A DNA stretch of 64,000 nucleotides from Bradyrhizobium sp. WSM1417 (GTDB taxonomy: Bacteria; Pseudomonadota; Alphaproteobacteria; Rhizobiales; Xanthobacteraceae), in the NCBI RefSeq assembly GCF_000515415.1, contig NZ_KI911783.1:2470392-2534391 (forward strand), read 5' to 3'. Positions 46,827-56,815 of this stretch are shown here, piece by piece. The position numbers and the translations under genes are program-made. Each line of letters begins with the position of its first letter. Within the stretch, counting starts at the first letter, position 1. Below the pieces are notes generated by a model, which ran no database searches, had not been told where the DNA came from, and saw only the letters and a program-made list of their open reading frames with translations.

Positions 46827-47697
46827 GTGAAGCCTCGCTCATAAGAGCAGTCCTTATTACTCGCATTAAGTGCATGATTCGGGTGGGCGTAGAAGCCCAA
46901 ACCAGCTGCCCGTGTCCATCCTTGAGCTGTAACCCGCGACCTGTCGCGACGACGGCGCATGCGACACGTGTTGTCCGGGCTTTGGCCGGGGGGCGTCGTT
47001 ATGTCCAAGGTCGCAAGGCCCAAAGCGCCGCGCGCCTGTCTCACTGGCAGGTTTCTAGCCCCCGGCTGCCGGGCCGACACTGGCAATGGCCCTAGAAAGC
47101 CAATTTAGTGAGCAGCCACCATGGAAAACGTGAGAGGACTGCCAGCGGACTCCACCCGTGCGATTTTGTCCGGACTCGGTATCCAACAGCGGGAGCGCAA
47201 GGGCTCTCCGCGATTCTCGCCAGACTCAGGAGAGAGGCCCGTGACGAGATCGGCCGGCTGATCCAATTCCTGGGCGCTAGCGATCCGTACGTCATGACTG
47301 AGCTGGGGGGCAGATGCCTCCCGTGTGACGTGGGCGCCAGAGGAGGCACGAGCTCCGTAACAGCCCTTTCGAACGGCCACCGTGAAGTTGCTGTAGAAAT
47401 GGGGCACATCGAAGTAGCCCGCTCTCAGCATGGTCCTGCTCCAGATCGCGCCGACCACCCGCGGCCCATCGCTCTTGGCTGTGGTGGTGGTCGAGGCTTG
47501 AGAGGGACGGCGCGTCGTGTCCGATCAAAGACCCAAACAGCAGGCACCATGTCGCCGATGGCTTCTGTCAACACAGCGCTGTGACAAGAGACAGTATCGC
47601 CGTCCGGGTGGTTGAGCGGTGGCCGGATGAGATCGGCAAAAGGATCGCTGTGCCACCACGACCGCGCACTCATGGTTCGTTTTTTTAGGAGTTTAAT
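46827..47697. other. mostly empty, one possible relic
   Basis: About 870 bases. Around 47205-47310 the plus strand reads RREARDEIGRLIQFLGASDP then YVMTEL, like the start of short hypothetical rhizobial proteins (RLI-FL-ASDPYVMTELE), but it decays at once. Nothing else was identified. Confidence 0.35.
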
Positions 47698-47856
47698 ATG
47701 ATCAAACTAAATCTCGGCAACCTACCGCCTGACATGATCGAGCCGCCGCAGGATGCGCGCCACGCTCATGGGGTGTTTTACGGTCGGCAGTCATTTGGCG
47801 AGTTGTTGGGGACGCGGTCGCGACTAGCCTTTCTTTTGTCGGATTTCGGGCACTAG
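47698..47856 (+). CDS. small ORF directly upstream of the cold-shock gene
   Basis: A 52-residue frame from ATG 47698 behind a T-tract and AGGAGTTTAAT. IKLNLGNLPPDMIEPPQDAR then HAHGVFYGRQSFGELLGTRS. It ends 26 bases before the csp start, so the two may share a transcript. Not recognised. It could act as a leader peptide or merely occupy the long csp 5' region. Confidence 0.4.
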   Translation: MIKLNLGNLPPDMIEPPQDARHAHGVFYGRQSFGELLGTRSRLAFLLSDFGH

Positions 47857-47882
47857 TTTTCGTTTTTAAAAGGAGAAGTTAA

Positions 47883-48086
47883 GTGGCTATAGGGACGGTA
47901 AAGTGGTTCAACCCGACAAAGGGGTATGGGTTTATCCAACCTGACAACGGCGGCAAGGACGTGTTTGTTCACATCTCGGCTGTTGAAAAGGCCGGTTTCA
48001 CTTCTCTCGCCGAGGGCGCCAAAGTCAGCTTCGACGTCGTGAACAATCGCGGAAAAGACTCGGCTGAAAATCTACGGATCGGGTGA
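47883..48086 (+). CDS. csp: CspA-family cold-shock protein
   Basis: A 67-residue nucleic-acid chaperone with [20 protein letters not shown] (RNP1, KGYGFIQ), then [14 protein letters not shown] (RNP2, VFVHI) and a [20 protein letters not shown]-terminus. GTG start behind AAAGGAGAAGTTAA. Single OB-fold of normal length. It binds single-stranded RNA and DNA. No damage is seen. Confidence 0.95.
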   Translation: MAIGTVKWFNPTKGYGFIQPDNGGKDVFVHISAVEKAGFTSLAEGAKVSFDVVNNRGKDSAENLRIG

Positions 48087-48306
48087 GCCTTTCAAACGGC
48101 GACCCAACTCGGTTGCGCCTGGGCGCCGCTTCGTTATCACCGCTCTGTCCGCATGTAAGGGCTGCGCTCTGAGACCAATCGGGGGCCCCCGTCAGGGAAG
48201 CCTCGATCCGGAGTGGGGTCTCTGCGGGGCGCTCAGCCACCACAGCCCATTCAATGATGCCGACTGCGAAAAGGGCTGCGGCTAAAGTCCAAGGATACCG
48301 CATCAT
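48025..48306 (-). CDS. possible small membrane protein overlapping csp
   Basis: A 93-residue minus-strand frame from ATG 48306 behind [32 protein letters not shown] then [16 protein letters not shown] gives a hydrophobic N-terminus, but the second half is antisense to the end of csp and looks low in protein character. Perhaps only the N-terminal half is genuine. Confidence 0.3.
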   Translation of the reverse strand: MMRYPWTLAAALFAVGIIEWAVVAERPAETPLRIEASLTGAPDWSQSAALTCGQSGDNEAAPRRNRVGSPFERLTRSVDFQPSLFRDCSRRRS

Positions 48307-48730
48307 TGCGTCCTTGTTAGTCTGCCATCAAAGTCCCGATCAGGTTGAGCAGCGCTTGGTGCTCCGGACCTTTGCGCTGCCCCGCAGGGATTTGAGGATT
48401 TCAATGTACGACGTCCGTCCTCCACAGCCGGCATTCGGCTGATGCTTCGCGACTGGCGCGCTCGAACGCGGTTGTCGCGCTAAATACCAGATATCGCCAT
48501 TGCTGCTTTCATACAGGACCAGATCGATCAGAGCGAGCTAATAACGCCCCGCACTATTCGGTTCCTGTTGGGCATCGTGCCGACTTCCGCCCGCCAGAAG
48601 ATCCTGCGATAGTACCTGCGCCCGAACCGCTTGAGGGTCCGCCAGCACTCAACCCAGTCCCATGTGCTCAATTGGAACCTCTTCCGCAATTGGCGTGTTC
48701 ATCGCGACAAACAACCCACAGGAGTTGGCG
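48307..48730. other. no gene recognised
   Basis: About 420 bases upstream of the DUF4142 gene. Nothing identified beyond its ribosome-binding site. Confidence 0.4.
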
Positions 48731-49225
48731 ATGAACAGAATGCTTATGTCGCTCGGGACAGCAACCTTGATGGCGATCTCAGTTGCCGGCGCATCTGCGA
48801 AAGACAAGCAAAGTGAAACGTTCCTTAAGAAGGCGATCGAGGGCAATTTCGCCGAAGTGAGCATGGGAGAGCTGGCGCAGCAGAACGGTCAAAGCGATGC
48901 CATCAAGTCGTTCGGCAGAATGCTTTCCACAGACCACGCTGCGGCCAATCAGAAGGCGTTGAATGCTGCCGAGGGCTTGGGAATGAACCCACCTGGCGGA
49001 CCCAATGCGAAGCAAAAAGCCGAGTATGACAAGATGTCAAAAATGTCCGGAGCAGGCTTCGACAGAATGTTCGCTACCCACATGGTCGCAGACCACCAGA
49101 AGGATATCGCCGAGTACAAGAAGGCATCAAAAAGCAAGGATGCTGCCGGGGAATATGCTTCCGGCCAGATAGATACGTTGCAAAAGCATCTGGACACCGC
49201 AAAATCCTTGAAGGCTGGTAATTGA
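48731..49225 (+). CDS. DUF4142 (ferritin-like) exported protein
   Basis: A 164-residue product from ATG 48731 behind ACAGGAGTTGGCG. A signal peptide of about 23 residues (MSLGTATLMAISVAGASA) precedes a four-helix-bundle domain with DKQSETFLKKAIEGNFAEVS, AIKSFGRMLSTDHAAANQKA and FATHMVADHQKDIAEYKKAS. This is the DUF4142 pattern of conserved D/H/E on helices. Periplasmic; role in the family unknown, often stress-linked. Confidence 0.85.
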   Translation: MNRMLMSLGTATLMAISVAGASAKDKQSETFLKKAIEGNFAEVSMGELAQQNGQSDAIKSFGRMLSTDHAAANQKALNAAEGLGMNPPGGPNAKQKAEYDKMSKMSGAGFDRMFATHMVADHQKDIAEYKKASKSKDAAGEYASGQIDTLQKHLDTAKSLKAGN

Positions 49226-50117
49226 TCCGACGCGGAAGGCTCAAGTAGCTCTTCTAGAATTTGGCAAAAAGAACCGAGGCGCCAATTGGCCGGGCGGCTT
49301 AGCTTTGCAGCCGCCCAGCGGCGGGTCCCAGCATCCAACGTGGCTCGAGCCTCATCGGGTACCGAGTAGGTAAGACCGTGCACTTCGTTCATCACGAAAG
49401 CATCACCATCATCGATGCGATATATGCACGCCGCTCTGCCTCGGTGTTGCCGGCTCGGTTGATCGCTGTGCAACCTTCATAGCCATTAGGACTAGAGGGT
49501 GTTCGGCTTCATTTCGCAGATTTTTATGGTGTAGAAGCAGATGGCGGCGGCGTCGTCGGCCCCTCGATTGAAGTCGAACTCGCCGATGGCGGCCCCGCGT
49601 TCCTCGTCTTTGATCGCTCCTCGGTTGCCAACTTGGCGTGGTGGCCGGCGGTGAAGGTGAGAAACCGAGAATATAGGGGGTGGTCCAGAAGCCGGGCGGT
49701 TGGCCATGAGTGTGCTGGATGCTTGCTATCAGGGGACGAATGGCCAAACCGCTGCTGCGGTAGCGACTTTGCGCGTGAGTGGAAGAGACCGATCATCGAG
49801 TACTTTCGTGTCGTTAGTTTGCGGCACTGCCGTCTTGGGTTCGCGGAGCGGGCTACGACCTCGGCGGCGCGCTGCAACTGGGAGCCAGAACGAGGACTCC
49901 CTACCGTTCATAGGTGCTGCCGCCCCGTACTGATGCCGTAGAGGGTGGCTGAGCAAGGAAGTCGCGCGAGAATTGTCGCGTTCTTCATATCGGCTCCTGC
50001 TGTGATCCCTCGGACAGCAGCGCAGCACCTCCACTATTTCGTGCGCATAACGCGTCCGCGCTATCGATAAACGCCAGGCGGTGGAGCAAGGAACGCTGGC
50101 AATCGCCCGCGGCGGCC
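49226..50117. other. no gene recognised
   Basis: About 890 bases. Several frames on both strands were considered and none supported. IS debris is likely because the IS21 relic follows. Confidence 0.4.
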
Positions 50118-50730
50118 TGTGACCCGCTGAGCTTTGCACCACGCGAAGCCTACCAGTTCGACTGGAGCCACGAGGTCGTCCTGTTGAGCGGCACCACGGT
50201 GATGGTGAAGGCTGCTCACGTCCGGCTCTGCCACAGCCGCATGCTGTTCGTGCGGGCCTATCCGCGGGAGATGCGGGAGATGGTGTTCGATGCCCATGAT
50301 CGAGCATTCGCGCTGTTCAAGGATATCTGCAGCCGCGGCATCTACGACATGAAGACCGCGGTGGAGACGATCTTTGTCGGCAAGGACCATCGCTACAATC
50401 GGCCGCTTCCCGCATGTGCAGCCACGATCTTGTTGATCCGGTTGCCTGCACGCCGGCGTCGGGCTGAGAGAAGGGCTAGGTCGAGAACCAGGTCGGGCTG
50501 GTCCGGGAACCCTTCTTCACACCACGCCTGCGGTTCAAAAGCCTGGACGAGCTAAACGCTTGGCTGCTCGGCAAGTGCATCGCCTACGCCAAGGCGCATC
50601 ACCATCCGGAACTGGCCGATCAGACGATCTGGGAGGTGTTCGAGGCAGAGCGTCTCAAACTCGTTCCTATGCCGGGCGGTTCGACGGCTTCCATGCGGTG
50701 ATGGCGTCGGTATCGAAGACCTGCCTGATC
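50118..50730 (+). pseudogene. IS21-family transposase (IstA) relic
   Basis: Reads APREAYQFDWSHEVVLLSGT then TVMVKAAHVRLCHSRMLFVR, AYPREMREMVFDAHDRAFAL and DMKTAVETIFVGKDHRYNRP, the DDE region of IstA. Frameshifts follow, and further IstA-like stretches appear out of frame (YAGRFDGFHAVMASVSKTCL). The relic ends at about 50730 inside the 5' part of hoxX. No istB is present. Confidence 0.8.
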
Positions 50731-50878
50731 ACAAGGTCCGGCCGATGCAGCGCCAGGCTCTCGCGCGTGACCTCGGCATGCCGAGCTCGACCGCGACATC
50801 GTGGCCTCGATCCCTGAGCTCGACATGCAGCCGCTGCGTCAGGCTGTTGAAGGAATGCGACAGGAGCAGGATGTGCAT
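50731..50878 (-). pseudogene. hoxX: hoxX/hypX, 5' fragment
   Basis: From ATG 50878, ten bases after hypE: MHILLLSHSFNSLTQRLHVE then LRDRGHDVAVELG, and after a frameshift EVTRESLALHRPDLVI. This is the N-terminus of HoxX/HypX, the formyl-dependent enzyme that supplies CO to the NiFe site in aerobic hydrogenase maturation. It ends where the IS21 relic starts; roughly nine tenths of the gene is gone. Confidence 0.82.
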
Positions 50879-50887
50879 GATTTTGCC

Positions 50888-51928
50888 TCAACAGATTCTC
50901 GGCAATTGCTCGCCCGACAGCCAGTCGACGATCCGCCCGCCGCCGAAGCTCGTGGCCATCTGCACGAAATGATGATCGTCGGCTACGGCCTCGCCGATGT
51001 CGGCGGCGTCGCGGCCAAGCGGATGCGCCCGCATCGCGGCCAGCACTGCAGCAGTATTTTCGGGCGCCAAGATCGCGACCAGCTTGCCCTCATTGGCGAC
51101 ATGGAGCGGATCGAGCCCGAGCAGCTCGCACGCTGCCGCGACGCCCGGCTTGACCGGGATCGCCTCCTCGCGAAGATGGAAGCCGAGGTCGGACTGCAGG
51201 GCGATCTCGTTCAGCGTGGCGGCAAGCCCGCCGCGGGTGGGATCGCGCATCAGGCGGATGCCGCGGCCGCCCGCTTCGACCATCTTCGCGACGAGATCGT
51301 TCAGCGCCGCCGAATCCGAGACGATCTCGGTCTCGAAGGCGAGATTCTGCCGCTTCGACATTATCGCCACGCCGTGATCGCCGAGCGTGCCCGAGATCAG
51401 GACGCGATCGCCGACGCGGGCATTCTCCGCCGAGAGATCGAGCCCGTGGGGCACGACCCCGACGCCGGCGGTCGAGATGAACAGGCCGTCGGCCTTGCCG
51501 CGCTCGACCACCTTGGTGTCGCCGGTGACGATGTGAACGCCGGCCGTGCGCGCAGCCTCGCCCATCGATTCCGCGATCATCTTGAGGTCGGCGAAGCGGA
51601 AGCCTTCCTCGATGATAAAGCTTGCAGAGAGGTAGAGCGGGCGTGCACCGGCCATGGCGATATCGTTGACGGTGCCGTGCACTGCAAGCGAGCCAATGTT
51701 GCCGCCGGGGAAGAACAGCGGTGAGACCACATAGCCGTCGGTCGTCATCACCATGCGCCCGGCACCAACGTCGAATGCCGACTGGTCGTTGCCGCGCGCC
51801 AGCCATTCATTGCCGAAGGCCTCGTGGAACAGACCCGAGATCAACTGCGCCATGGCCCGGCCGCCCGAGCCGTGGGACAGGTCGACGCAGCCGTTCCTGA
51901 TGTCGAGCTTGCGCTGGTAGGCCTTCAT
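50888..51928 (-). CDS. hypE: hydrogenase maturation protein HypE
   Basis: A 346-residue dehydratase that makes the cyanide ligand from a carbamoyl group on its C-terminal cysteine. The chain ends LPRIC, with that essential Cys. Earlier it has DLSHGSGGRAMAQLISGLF, NDIAMAGARPLYLSASFIIE and DPTRGGLAATLNEIA, the AIR-synthase-like fold motifs. The start at 51928 overlaps hypD by four bases. Intact. Confidence 0.95.
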   Translation of the reverse strand: MKAYQRKLDIRNGCVDLSHGSGGRAMAQLISGLFHEAFGNEWLARGNDQSAFDVGAGRMVMTTDGYVVSPLFFPGGNIGSLAVHGTVNDIAMAGARPLYLSASFIIEEGFRFADLKMIAESMGEAARTAGVHIVTGDTKVVERGKADGLFISTAGVGVVPHGLDLSAENARVGDRVLISGTLGDHGVAIMSKRQNLAFETEIVSDSAALNDLVAKMVEAGGRGIRLMRDPTRGGLAATLNEIALQSDLGFHLREEAIPVKPGVAAACELLGLDPLHVANEGKLVAILAPENTAAVLAAMRAHPLGRDAADIGEAVADDHHFVQMATSFGGGRIVDWLSGEQLPRIC

Positions 51929-53067
51929 GACACGCGCCTTTGCTGGTGGTCGCGGAAGCGGCCATAGGTCCAGTGTGCGGCGCAGCCGCCTTCGGAGGAG
52001 ACCATGCAGGAGCCCATGGGCGTCTCCGGCGTGCAGACGGTGCCGAACAGCTTGCAGTCGACCGGCTTCTTCACGCCGCGCAGGATGGCGCCGCATTCGC
52101 AGGCGGGATTGTCGTCGACGCGCAGCTCGTGCATGTCGCAGCGCAACTCGGCGTCGTATATGGCGTAAGCGCGCTTCAGCTTCAGCCCGCTATAGGGAAC
52201 CTGTCCGAGCCCCCGCCATTCGAACTGATCGCGCAGCTCGAATATGTCGGAGACCTCCTCCTTGGCGCGCAGATTGCCGTCGCGGTTCACCGCGCGGCTG
52301 TACTGGTTCTCGACCTCGTGCCTATCCTCGTTGACCTGCCGCACCAGCATCAGGATCGCCTGCATCATGTCGAGCGGCTCGAAGCCCGCGATCACCACGG
52401 GCTTGCCGAACTCCTCGGCAAAGAACTCGTAAGGGGCCGTGCCGATGATAGTCGAGACATGGGCCGGCCCGACGAAACCGTCGATCTCGATCCGGCCGAT
52501 GTTGCGGATGTCGGGACTTTCCAGGATGTTCTGCATCGCCGGCGGCGTCAGCACGTGGTTGCAGAACACGGTGACGTTTTCGAGCTGCTTCTTCTGCGCC
52601 AGCCGGATCATGACTGCAGTCGGCGGCGTCGTGGTCTCGAAGCCGATGGCGAAGAACACGACCTCGCGTCCGGCATTGTCCTGAGCGATCCGGATCGCGT
52701 CGATGGTGGAATAGACCATGCGGATGTCGGCGCCGCGCGCCTTCGCCTTCAACAGCGATGCGCCCTGCGAGCCGGGAACGCGCATCAGGTCGCCATAGAC
52801 GCACAGGATGACGTCCGGCCGCTCGGCGAGCCGGATCGCCATGTCGATGCGTCCGGCCGGCAGCACGCACACCGGACAGCCGGGGCCGTGGATCATCCGC
52901 ACGTTCTTCGGCAGCATGTCCTCGAGGCCGTAACGCGAGATCGCGTGGGTATGGCCGCCGCAGAATTCCATGAAGCGATAGAGCTTTTGCGGATCGGCTT
53001 CCGCGCGGATCGCTTTCGCAAGCCCGAGCGCGATCTCCTTGTCGCGAAACTCGTCGGCATATTTCAT
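51925..53067 (-). CDS. hypD: hydrogenase maturation protein HypD
   Basis: A 380-residue Fe-S protein that, with HypC, holds the Fe(CN)2CO unit. Motifs: FMEFCGGHTHAISRYG, IHGPGCPVCVLP with CPVC, and the cluster cysteines in DNPACECGAILRG, CKLFGTVCTPE and PMGSCMVSSEGGCAAHW. Start and stop overlap hypC and hypE by four bases. Full length. Confidence 0.96.
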   Translation of the reverse strand: MKYADEFRDKEIALGLAKAIRAEADPQKLYRFMEFCGGHTHAISRYGLEDMLPKNVRMIHGPGCPVCVLPAGRIDMAIRLAERPDVILCVYGDLMRVPGSQGASLLKAKARGADIRMVYSTIDAIRIAQDNAGREVVFFAIGFETTTPPTAVMIRLAQKKQLENVTVFCNHVLTPPAMQNILESPDIRNIGRIEIDGFVGPAHVSTIIGTAPYEFFAEEFGKPVVIAGFEPLDMMQAILMLVRQVNEDRHEVENQYSRAVNRDGNLRAKEEVSDIFELRDQFEWRGLGQVPYSGLKLKRAYAIYDAELRCDMHELRVDDNPACECGAILRGVKKPVDCKLFGTVCTPETPMGSCMVSSEGGCAAHWTYGRFRDHQQRRVS

Positions 53068-53300
53068 GACGCGGCTCCCTGCCCCTCGGCGCTAAGCTCG
53101 CGCTGCAGCTCGAGCGTCCGCATTGCCTCCTCCGGATCGATCTTCGTCAGGGCATAGCCGACATGGATGATCACATAGTCGCCGACGGCGAGATTCTCGA
53201 TCAAGGCGACCGATATCTCCTTGCGGACGCCGTCGATCGAGACGATCGCCATCTCGTCGGGCAGGAGCTTCGTGACCTCAGCAGGTATCGCGAGACACAT
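53064..53300 (-). CDS. hypC: hydrogenase assembly chaperone HypC
   Basis: A 78-residue chaperone starting MCLAIPAEVTKLLPDEM; the Cys after Met is exposed on Met removal and binds the Fe precursor. The start at 53300 is fixed by this motif. The OB-type core has VGDYVIIHVGYALTKIDPEE. It overlaps the end of hypF by 23 bases and the hypD start by four. Confidence 0.95.
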   Translation of the reverse strand: MCLAIPAEVTKLLPDEMAIVSIDGVRKEISVALIENLAVGDYVIIHVGYALTKIDPEEAMRTLELQRELSAEGQGAAS

Positions 53301-55551
53301 CAGGCGGTCCTTCCAGGCCGTACTGTTCGAGTTGGAGCGCGGCGATCCAGGCCTGGCCGAGGCTGAGACCGCCGTCATTGGGCGGCACTTGCCGCGGCAG
53401 CAGCGGCAAGAGACCGACGGCGATACAGCCGCGCTCGATCTCGCAACTGAGGATCGCGTTGAGAAAGCAGCCGCCGCTCAGGGCGACGGTCGTGACGCCG
53501 GTCTCGCGCGCCGCACGAGCGATCCAGTCGACGCAGGCAGCGGCGAACGTGCCATGGAACAGCCCGGCCCCCTCGACCGGATCGATGCCCTCGGCCGCAA
53601 GGCGCCCAAGCAACGGAAACAGGGACAGCACCCCATCCTTGATCGTCCAGCCGTGTTTCATTGAACGCGGCGCGCGAACCCGCGCCTCCAGTTTCATCGC
53701 GGCTTCGCCCTCATAGCTCTGCACCTGGCAAAGACCGAGCAGCCCCGCCGCCGCGTCGAACAGCCGGCCAGCGCTGGTCGTCACCGGTACGCCCGGCTGG
53801 TCGAGCAAGGCATGGAGACGCGTAGCCTGCGGCTGCGCCGCAAACCGGGTCGCGATCGCGTTGCCGCGGGCCAGGCCGTGCAATGCGCTCGCAGCCATGC
53901 GCCACGGCTCGCGCGCGGCGCGATCGCCGCCCGCCATCTTCATCGGCGCCAGATGGCCGAGCCGCCGGAACTGCGCGCCCCCGCACAGCAGGAGCTCGCC
54001 CCCCCAATTGCCGCCGTCGCTGCCCTGGCCGAAGCCGTCGAGCACCAGCGCCAACGCAGATCCCGCGCGGCCATGCTCCGCCATCACGGAGGCGGCATGG
54101 GCATGATGGTGCTGGACTGCGATCAGCCGCCGCCCGCTCGCTTCGGCGAGGCGGGTCGAGGCTATGTTCGGGTGCAGATCATGGGCAATAACCGCCGGCT
54201 CGACGTCCAGCGTCGACAGCAGGTGGCCGATGGTTTCCTCGAAGACACGGACGCCTTCGGCGGTGTCGAGGTCGCCGACGTGCTGGGAAACGAAGGCCTC
54301 GCTGCCGCGCGTGACCGTCACGGTCGACTTCAACGCGCCGCCGACCGCAAGGATCGGCGGCACCGGTCGCGCCAGCCGAACCGGCTCCGGCACGTAGCCG
54401 CGGGCACGGCGGATGAACTGCGTCCGGCCGGCGACGACGGCCGCCACGGAATCGTCGGCGTGGGTGACGATGTCGCGATCATGGCTGACGATGAGGTCGG
54501 CGATGCCGGCAAGGCGCAGCTCGGCCTCGCGATTGTCGATCAGAAGCGGCTCGCCGCCGGGATTGGCGCTGGTGGCGACGATCGCCCAGCTCTCGCCGGC
54601 GACCGGATGCGCCGCATCCAGCGCCTCGAAGATCAAATGAAGGAGCGGAGTGACCGGTAGCGCGATGCCGATCCGCGCCAGCTCCGGCGCGATCGCCGGC
54701 GAGAGCCGATGGCGCGATGTCAACAGCACGATCGGCCGCGGCGACGTCTCGAGCAAGGCGAGCTCGGCAGCATCGGCGTCGGCGATGCCGGCGACCGCGT
54801 CCACCGAGCCGACCATGACGGCAAACGGCTTCTGGTCGCGCCGCTTGCGCTGGCGCAGGCGCTGCACGGCCGCCTCGTCCCGGGCATCACAGACGAGCTG
54901 ATAACCGCCGAGCCCCTTGACTGCGACGATCTTGCCTGCGGCGATCGCGGCAGCGATGTCCTCGATACCGTGGCTGAGCCGCGGGCCGCATTGCGGGCAG
55001 GCGATCGCTTCGGCATGGAAGCGGCGGCTGTCGGGATCGGCATAGTCGCCCGCACAGGCCTTGCACATCGCAAAGCGCTTCATGGCCGTGGTCGCGCGGT
55101 CGTAAGGAAGCCGCTCGGCAATGGTATAGCGCGGACCGCAATGGGTGCAGTTGACGAAGGGGTAGCGATAGAACCGGCTGGCTGGATCGAACAGCTCGCT
55201 CAGGCATTTTGGACAGGTCGCGGCATCGGCGACGATACGTGTCGACACCTTGCCCTGGTCGCTCGCGCGGATATAAAACCCCTCGCTCGCCACCGCCCCG
55301 ACCGGCTGCACCGAGATCTCGTCGATCCGGGCGAGCGGCGGCTTTTCCAGCGGCAGTGCCCTGACGAAGTCTGACGCGCGCTCGCCCTCGACCTCGATGA
55401 CGACGCCATGGGGATCGTTGGCGACGAAGCCGCCGAGGCGATAGCGCGTGGCGAGGCCGTAGACATAGGGGCGAAAGCCGACGCCCTGTACCGCGCCGCG
55501 CACGTGCAGGCGCAGCCGCCGTCCATCCCCCGCCGTGGCCTCGCCGCCCAT
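53278..55551 (-). CDS. hypF: carbamoyltransferase HypF
   Basis: A 757-residue enzyme that activates carbamoyl phosphate for cyanide-ligand synthesis. Domains in order: acylphosphatase (~10-95, RGAVQGVGFRPYVYGLA), zinc fingers (CPKCLSELF, NCTHCGPRYT, CKACAGDYADPD, CPQCGPRL; ~105-185), YrdC (~195-385, VKGLGGYQLVCDA and QKPFAVM), and Kae1-like domain (~400-755, VQHHHAHAASVMAEH and ALSGGCFLNAIL). The start is ATG 55551, or GTG 55557 overlapping the hypB stop. Intact. Confidence 0.95.
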   Translation of the reverse strand: MGGEATAGDGRRLRLHVRGAVQGVGFRPYVYGLATRYRLGGFVANDPHGVVIEVEGERASDFVRALPLEKPPLARIDEISVQPVGAVASEGFYIRASDQGKVSTRIVADAATCPKCLSELFDPASRFYRYPFVNCTHCGPRYTIAERLPYDRATTAMKRFAMCKACAGDYADPDSRRFHAEAIACPQCGPRLSHGIEDIAAAIAAGKIVAVKGLGGYQLVCDARDEAAVQRLRQRKRRDQKPFAVMVGSVDAVAGIADADAAELALLETSPRPIVLLTSRHRLSPAIAPELARIGIALPVTPLLHLIFEALDAAHPVAGESWAIVATSANPGGEPLLIDNREAELRLAGIADLIVSHDRDIVTHADDSVAAVVAGRTQFIRRARGYVPEPVRLARPVPPILAVGGALKSTVTVTRGSEAFVSQHVGDLDTAEGVRVFEETIGHLLSTLDVEPAVIAHDLHPNIASTRLAEASGRRLIAVQHHHAHAASVMAEHGRAGSALALVLDGFGQGSDGGNWGGELLLCGGAQFRRLGHLAPMKMAGGDRAAREPWRMAASALHGLARGNAIATRFAAQPQATRLHALLDQPGVPVTTSAGRLFDAAAGLLGLCQVQSYEGEAAMKLEARVRAPRSMKHGWTIKDGVLSLFPLLGRLAAEGIDPVEGAGLFHGTFAAACVDWIARAARETGVTTVALSGGCFLNAILSCEIERGCIAVGLLPLLPRQVPPNDGGLSLGQAWIAALQLEQYGLEGPPDVSRDTC

Positions 55552-55553
55552 CG

Positions 55554-56474
55554 TCACTCCGCCGCCGTCATCGCGGCAGGCGTCGGCGCCGGCATCCGCT
55601 TGCGGATCCAGGCAAAGAACGCCGCAAAGCCTTCGCCGGTGCGCGCCGACACCGTCAGGACCTCGATCTTCGGGTTGACCCGGCGCGCATAATCGATGGT
55701 CTTCGCCATATCGAAATCGAGCACGGGCGCGAGATCGATCTTGTTGACCAGCATCAGCGACGACGCTGCGAACATGTCGGGGTATTTCAGCGGCTTGTCC
55801 TCGCCCTCGGTGGTCGAGAACACCACGATCTTGCAGGCCTCGCCGAGATCGAACGCCGCCGGGCAAACCAGGTTGCCGACATTCTCGATGAAGAGCAGGC
55901 CGCCGTTCAGCCAGGGCAGCCGGTCATAGGCCTCGCCGACCATGGCGGCGTCGAGGTGACAGCCCTTGCCGGTATTGACCTGGATCGCCGGCACGCCGGT
56001 CGCGCGAATGCGCTCGGCATCATTCGAGGTCTGCTGGTCGCCTTCGATCACGCCGATCGCAAAGCTTGCCTTCAGCTCGGACACGGCGCGGACCAGCAGC
56101 GAGGTCTTGCCGGCGCCGGGGCTGGAGACCAGGTTGAAAGCGAGCACGCCGTCGGCCGCGAAGCGGGCGCGGTTGTCGGCCGCAAGTCGGTCGTTCTTGC
56201 CGAGGATGTCGCGCTCGACCTGGATGATGCGGTCGCTGCTCATACCGGCGATCTTCTGGCCAGCGGGATTGGCGCCGGAGTCGAGCAGCCCGGCCTCATC
56301 GGGGGCGTGGTCGTAGGCACCACCGTGGTGATGGTGGTGACCGTGATCGTGGCCATCACCGCGGTGATGATGATGGTGCCTGCCGTGCTCATGGCCATCG
56401 CCGTGATCATGATGATGACCATGCGCATCTTCGATCGATGCCTTGCCGTCGCTGCAGCCGCAGACCGTACACAT
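55554..56474 (-). CDS. hypB: nickel-inserting GTPase HypB
   Basis: A 306-residue GTPase that delivers Ni to the large subunit. It begins [10 protein letters not shown] (high-affinity Ni site), followed by a very histidine-rich region (~residues 19-55) that can store nickel. The GTPase core has [18 protein letters not shown] (P-loop), [24 protein letters not shown] and [13 protein letters not shown]. The start shares one base with the hypA stop. Intact. Confidence 0.96.
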   Translation of the reverse strand: MCTVCGCSDGKASIEDAHGHHHDHGDGHEHGRHHHHHRGDGHDHGHHHHHGGAYDHAPDEAGLLDSGANPAGQKIAGMSSDRIIQVERDILGKNDRLAADNRARFAADGVLAFNLVSSPGAGKTSLLVRAVSELKASFAIGVIEGDQQTSNDAERIRATGVPAIQVNTGKGCHLDAAMVGEAYDRLPWLNGGLLFIENVGNLVCPAAFDLGEACKIVVFSTTEGEDKPLKYPDMFAASSLMLVNKIDLAPVLDFDMAKTIDYARRVNPKIEVLTVSARTGEGFAAFFAWIRKRMPAPTPAAMTAAE

Positions 56475-56815
56475 CAATCGACCTCCAATTCCCTTACGCG
56501 CATCTCTTCGCCGCCCGTCATCTGCACTTGGTAGCCGCCGCAGGACGGGCACGGCTCGTAACGCTGCCCGATCTCAACGGTTTTGGAACAGGCCATGCAC
56601 CAAGCCGTGCCCGGCGTCTCGACGATCTCGAGCCGCGCGCCTTGCGCGATGGTCCGCGCGGCCACGGCCTCGAAGCAGAATTTCAGCGCCTCCGGCGCGA
56701 CATGGCTCAGCGCACCGATCTCCAGACAGACGACGTTCACCTTGGTAAAAGCGCGCTTGCACGCTTCCTCCTCGACAATACCGACGATGCCTTCGCACAG
56801 CGCCATCTCATGCAT
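56474..56815 (-). CDS. hypA: nickel metallochaperone HypA
   Basis: A 113-residue protein. [17 protein letters not shown] gives the N-terminal Ni-binding His2. The structural zinc site is [20 protein letters not shown] then SCGGYQVQ (two CxxC). The start at 56815 overlaps hupK by eight bases. It works with HypB. Confidence 0.95.
   Translation of the reverse strand: MHEMALCEGIVGIVEEEACKRAFTKVNVVCLEIGALSHVAPEALKFCFEAVAARTIAQGARLEIVETPGTAWCMACSKTVEIGQRYEPCPSCGGYQVQMTGGEEMRVRELEVD

Noticed and set aside
49492..49941. Frames on both strands, one beginning MSVLDACYQGTNGQTAAAVA
   Set aside because: Briefly considered as an endonuclease V-like start, but no catalytic motif follows.
51940..53157. 405-codon plus-strand frame
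   Set aside because: Antisense to hypD and hypC; the cysteine motifs on the minus strand settle the strand.
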